A stretch of 64,000 nucleotides of DNA from Vallicoccus soli (GTDB lineage: Bacteria; Actinomycetota; Actinomycetes; Motilibacterales; Motilibacteraceae), in NCBI RefSeq assembly GCF_003594885.1, contig NZ_QZEZ01000004.1, forward strand, positions 103,629 to 167,628, written 5' to 3'. This document shows, one piece after another, positions 62,307 to 64,000 of this stretch. The translations under genes were made by a program, and so were the position numbers. The stretch's first letter is position 1; each line of letters opens with the position of its first letter. The notes beneath the pieces were generated by a model. The model was given only the letters and a program-made list of their open reading frames with translations. It searched no databases and was not told where the DNA came from.

Positions 62307-63176
62307 GTGAGCACGAGCTGCCCGCCCGCCGCCCTGCCGGTCGCCGAGCTGCCGGCCGCGCGGACCCGTCCGGTCCTCACGGCGCCCGCCGCGCCCGCCG
62401 CGCGCCGGCGGGCCCCGGCCCGGGGTGCGGTCGAGCTGCTGCTGCTCGTCGCGCTGTGGGGGGCGTACTCGCTCGCGCGCCTCGCCGCCCCCGACGACGT
62501 CGGCGAGGCGGACGCGACCGCCCAGCGGCTGCTCGCGTGGGAGCGGGCGGTCGGCCTGGACGTCGAGGCGGCCGCCAACGCCTGGCTCGGCGCGCGGCCC
62601 GCGCTCGAGGTCGCCGCGGCGGGGGTCTACGCGAGCGCTCACTACGTGGTCACCGCGGCCGTCCTGGCGCTGCTGTGGTGGCGGCGGCCGGAGCACTACC
62701 GGCGGGCGCGGCGCGCCCTGCTCGGGGCGACCCTCGTCGCCCTCGCCTGCTACGTGGCCGTGCCGACGACGCCGCCGCGGCTGCTCCCCGGCTACACGGA
62801 CAGCCTCGCGGCCACGGCCGACGTCGGCTGGTGGGGGTCCGCCGCGAGCGCCCCGGCCGGCATGGGCGAGCTCACCAACCAGTACGCGGCGCTGCCCTCG
62901 ATGCACGTCGGGTGGGCGCTGTGGTGCGCCCTCGCCGTGGCGCCGCTGCTGCGCCGGCGGTGGCAGCGCACCGTCGCGCTCGGCTACCCGCTGCTCGTCA
63001 CCGCCGTCGTCGTCGCCACGGCGAACCACTGGGTCCTCGACGCCGTCGGGGGCGTCGTGCTCGTCCTCGCGGCCTGGGCGCTCGCCGGGCGGCGCCCGGG
63101 CCGGGCGGCCGCCGCGGTGCGGGCGGGGGCCGGGGGAGCGCCCCTGCGGGGGCGCGCGCGGTCAGCCGGGGCCTGA
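62307..63176 (+). CDS. PAP2-type (phosphatidic-acid phosphatase-like) membrane protein
   Basis: 289 aa with about six helices. Active-site motifs: YAALPSMHVGWALWCALAV (SMH) and TANHWVLDAVGGVVLVLAAW (H...D), as in inositol-phosphorylceramide-synthase-like PAP2 proteins of actinomycetes; the first PAP2 motif is replaced by VPTTPPRLLPGYTDSLA. Probably acts on lipid phosphates at the membrane. GTG start. Confidence 0.85.
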   Translation: MSTSCPPAALPVAELPAARTRPVLTAPAAPAARRRAPARGAVELLLLVALWGAYSLARLAAPDDVGEADATAQRLLAWERAVGLDVEAAANAWLGARPALEVAAAGVYASAHYVVTAAVLALLWWRRPEHYRRARRALLGATLVALACYVAVPTTPPRLLPGYTDSLAATADVGWWGSAASAPAGMGELTNQYAALPSMHVGWALWCALAVAPLLRRRWQRTVALGYPLLVTAVVVATANHWVLDAVGGVVLVLAAWALAGRRPGRAAAAVRAGAGGAPLRGRARSAGA

Positions 63177-63215
63177 GGCCCGTACGGGGGTCGGGCCGGG
63201 GCCCGCGCTGGGGCC

Positions 63216-63252
63216 GGCGCCCGGCGGGAGGGTGGCAGCACCGCCGGGCGCC
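63216..63252. terminator. Bidirectional hairpin terminator between convergent genes
   Basis: Perfect 12-bp stem GGCGCCCGGCGG (63216-63227) / CCGCCGGGCGCC (63241-63252) with a 13-nt loop, placed between the stops of the PAP2 gene (rightward) and the fasciclin gene (leftward). Confidence 0.55.
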
Positions 63253-63265
63253 GACGCTCGGCCGC

Positions 63266-63904
63266 TCAGAGGTCGGCCGGCCGCAGCACCAGCGAGATGG
63301 CGTGCGCGGCCTGCCGACCGCGCGGGGCGACGTCGGGGTCGACGACCCAGGCGTCGCGGTCCGTGGGGTCGGCGTCGACGAGGCGCACGAGGTCGACGCC
63401 CCGGTACGGCACGCGCACGCCGAGCGTCGCTCCGGGCAGCGCCGTCTCGAGCGTCGCCCCGTCGGCCTGCAGGGCCTGGCGCCCGCGGATCGTCGCGCCG
63501 GGCACCACGTGGTAGAGCAGGACCTGCTCGACGGTGTCGATGCCGAGGGCGGCGACGGACTCGAAGGTGCGCTCCTCGGTGCCCGCGCGCCCGCCGAGGT
63601 CGCGCACGAGGGCCTTGAAGGCCTGGTCGTCGGGCAGGAACGCGGTGAGGCGCACGGAGTCGTCGGCGAGCACGCCGACGGGAGAGTCCGGCTTGGCCTC
63701 GAGCACGGCGAGCACCGCCTCGGTGAGCACGTCGAAGTCGTGCCCGTCGCGGTCGAAGCGGTCGCCGTCGCTCGTGAGGAGCGCGGCCAGGGAGCGGTCC
63801 GGGGCGGCCGACGCGGCGGGGGCGGCGGCGAGCGCGGACGCGGTAAGGGCGGCGCCGGCGGCCAGCGCGGCGGCGGTGCGGGCCAGGGGGCGGGTCAGGG
63901 GCAT
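63266..63904 (-). CDS. Secreted fasciclin-domain protein
   Basis: 212 aa. Sec signal peptide at 1-34 (RTAAALAAGAALTASALAAA, cleavage near ASA-AP). One FAS1 domain: FDVLTEAVLAVLEAK, VRLTAFLPDDQAFKALVRDL, TVEQVLLYHVVPGATIRGRQ. FAS1 proteins mediate adhesion or cell-surface interactions. ATG start at 63904. Confidence 0.9.
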   Translation of the reverse strand: MPLTRPLARTAAALAAGAALTASALAAAPAASAAPDRSLAALLTSDGDRFDRDGHDFDVLTEAVLAVLEAKPDSPVGVLADDSVRLTAFLPDDQAFKALVRDLGGRAGTEERTFESVAALGIDTVEQVLLYHVVPGATIRGRQALQADGATLETALPGATLGVRVPYRGVDLVRLVDADPTDRDAWVVDPDVAPRGRQAAHAISLVLRPADL

Positions 63905-64000
63905 CGACGGGCCTCTTCCTCGAGGGACGGTGCGGTGCGGCGGGGCGGTACCGCCCTGCCACCCCTCCTTCCGCCGCAGGGGCCCCCGTGGATGCGTCGC

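Overview
The window is chromosomal DNA of a very high-GC actinomycete (Actinomycetota). Support comes from the GC content, many GTG starts, dense GTGA/ATGA stop-start overlaps, a mycothiol-type isomerase-family protein, F420-type and HelR-type genes, and regulator families typical of the phylum. Both strands carry long spurious antisense reading frames, as expected at this GC. I cannot name the genus. No rRNA, tRNA, CRISPR array, intact transposase or prophage gene was recognised.

Layout. (1) 1-4.6 kb: Mrp/Mnh multisubunit Na+/H+ antiporter operon (fused A/B tail, then C, D, E, F, G). (2) 4.7-6.1 kb: BNR beta-propeller protein coupled to a MoaD/ThiS-like protein ending in Gly-Gly. (3) 6.2-10.3 kb: branched-chain 2-oxoacid dehydrogenase operon (E1alpha, E1beta, E2) with a divergent Lrp/AsnC regulator. 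(4) 10.3-13.6 kb: an eroded stretch with remnants of an SDR gene, a DUF1905/YdeI gene and a TetR gene around an intact DGPF-ECF42 sigma pair and a possibly truncated CPBP protease. (5) 13.7-22.5 kb: small regulator-target modules (GntR/MFS, PadR/propeller, MarR/oxidoreductase, MarR/maleylpyruvate-isomerase-like, MerR/SnoaL-like), several with visible palindromic operators. (6) 22.5-33.2 kb: phenylacetate degradation. paaI-paaJ-paaG run leftward, and paaR followed by paaABCDEFHZ runs rightward. Together they cover ring epoxidation, isomerisation, ring opening and beta-oxidation to acetyl-CoA and succinyl-CoA, but no phenylacetate-CoA ligase (paaK) is present. (7) 33-48 kb: stress and signalling genes: two SpoIIE-type phosphatases, a UvrA-like ABC protein, HelR preceded by a rifamycin-associated element, a GAF-ANTAR protein, a domain-permuted photolyase-like protein and a chemoreceptor. 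(8) 48-52.4 kb: idi, an F420-dependent oxidoreductase, an EamA exporter and a MocR regulator. (9) 52.4-61.8 kb: xylo-oligosaccharide module: GH3 enzyme and LacI regulator divergent from a binding protein, two permeases, xylulokinase and a second LacI protein. No ATPase for this ABC importer is present. (10) 61.8-64 kb: tandem hairpin repeats, a PAP2-type membrane protein and a secreted fasciclin-domain protein.

The most unusual signals are a dispersed repeat that abuts stop codons at three places (6.1, 25.6 and 44.15 kb), a duplicated 84-nt composite hairpin at 61.87-62.02 kb, a photolyase-like protein with its two domains in reversed order plus a four-cysteine set suggesting an Fe-S cluster, and a decayed second copy of the DUF1905 gene broken by a 14-nt tandem repeat. 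Two otherwise well-preserved genes (15678-17242 and 33177-33778) each carry a single-base frameshift, which could be real decay or sequence error.
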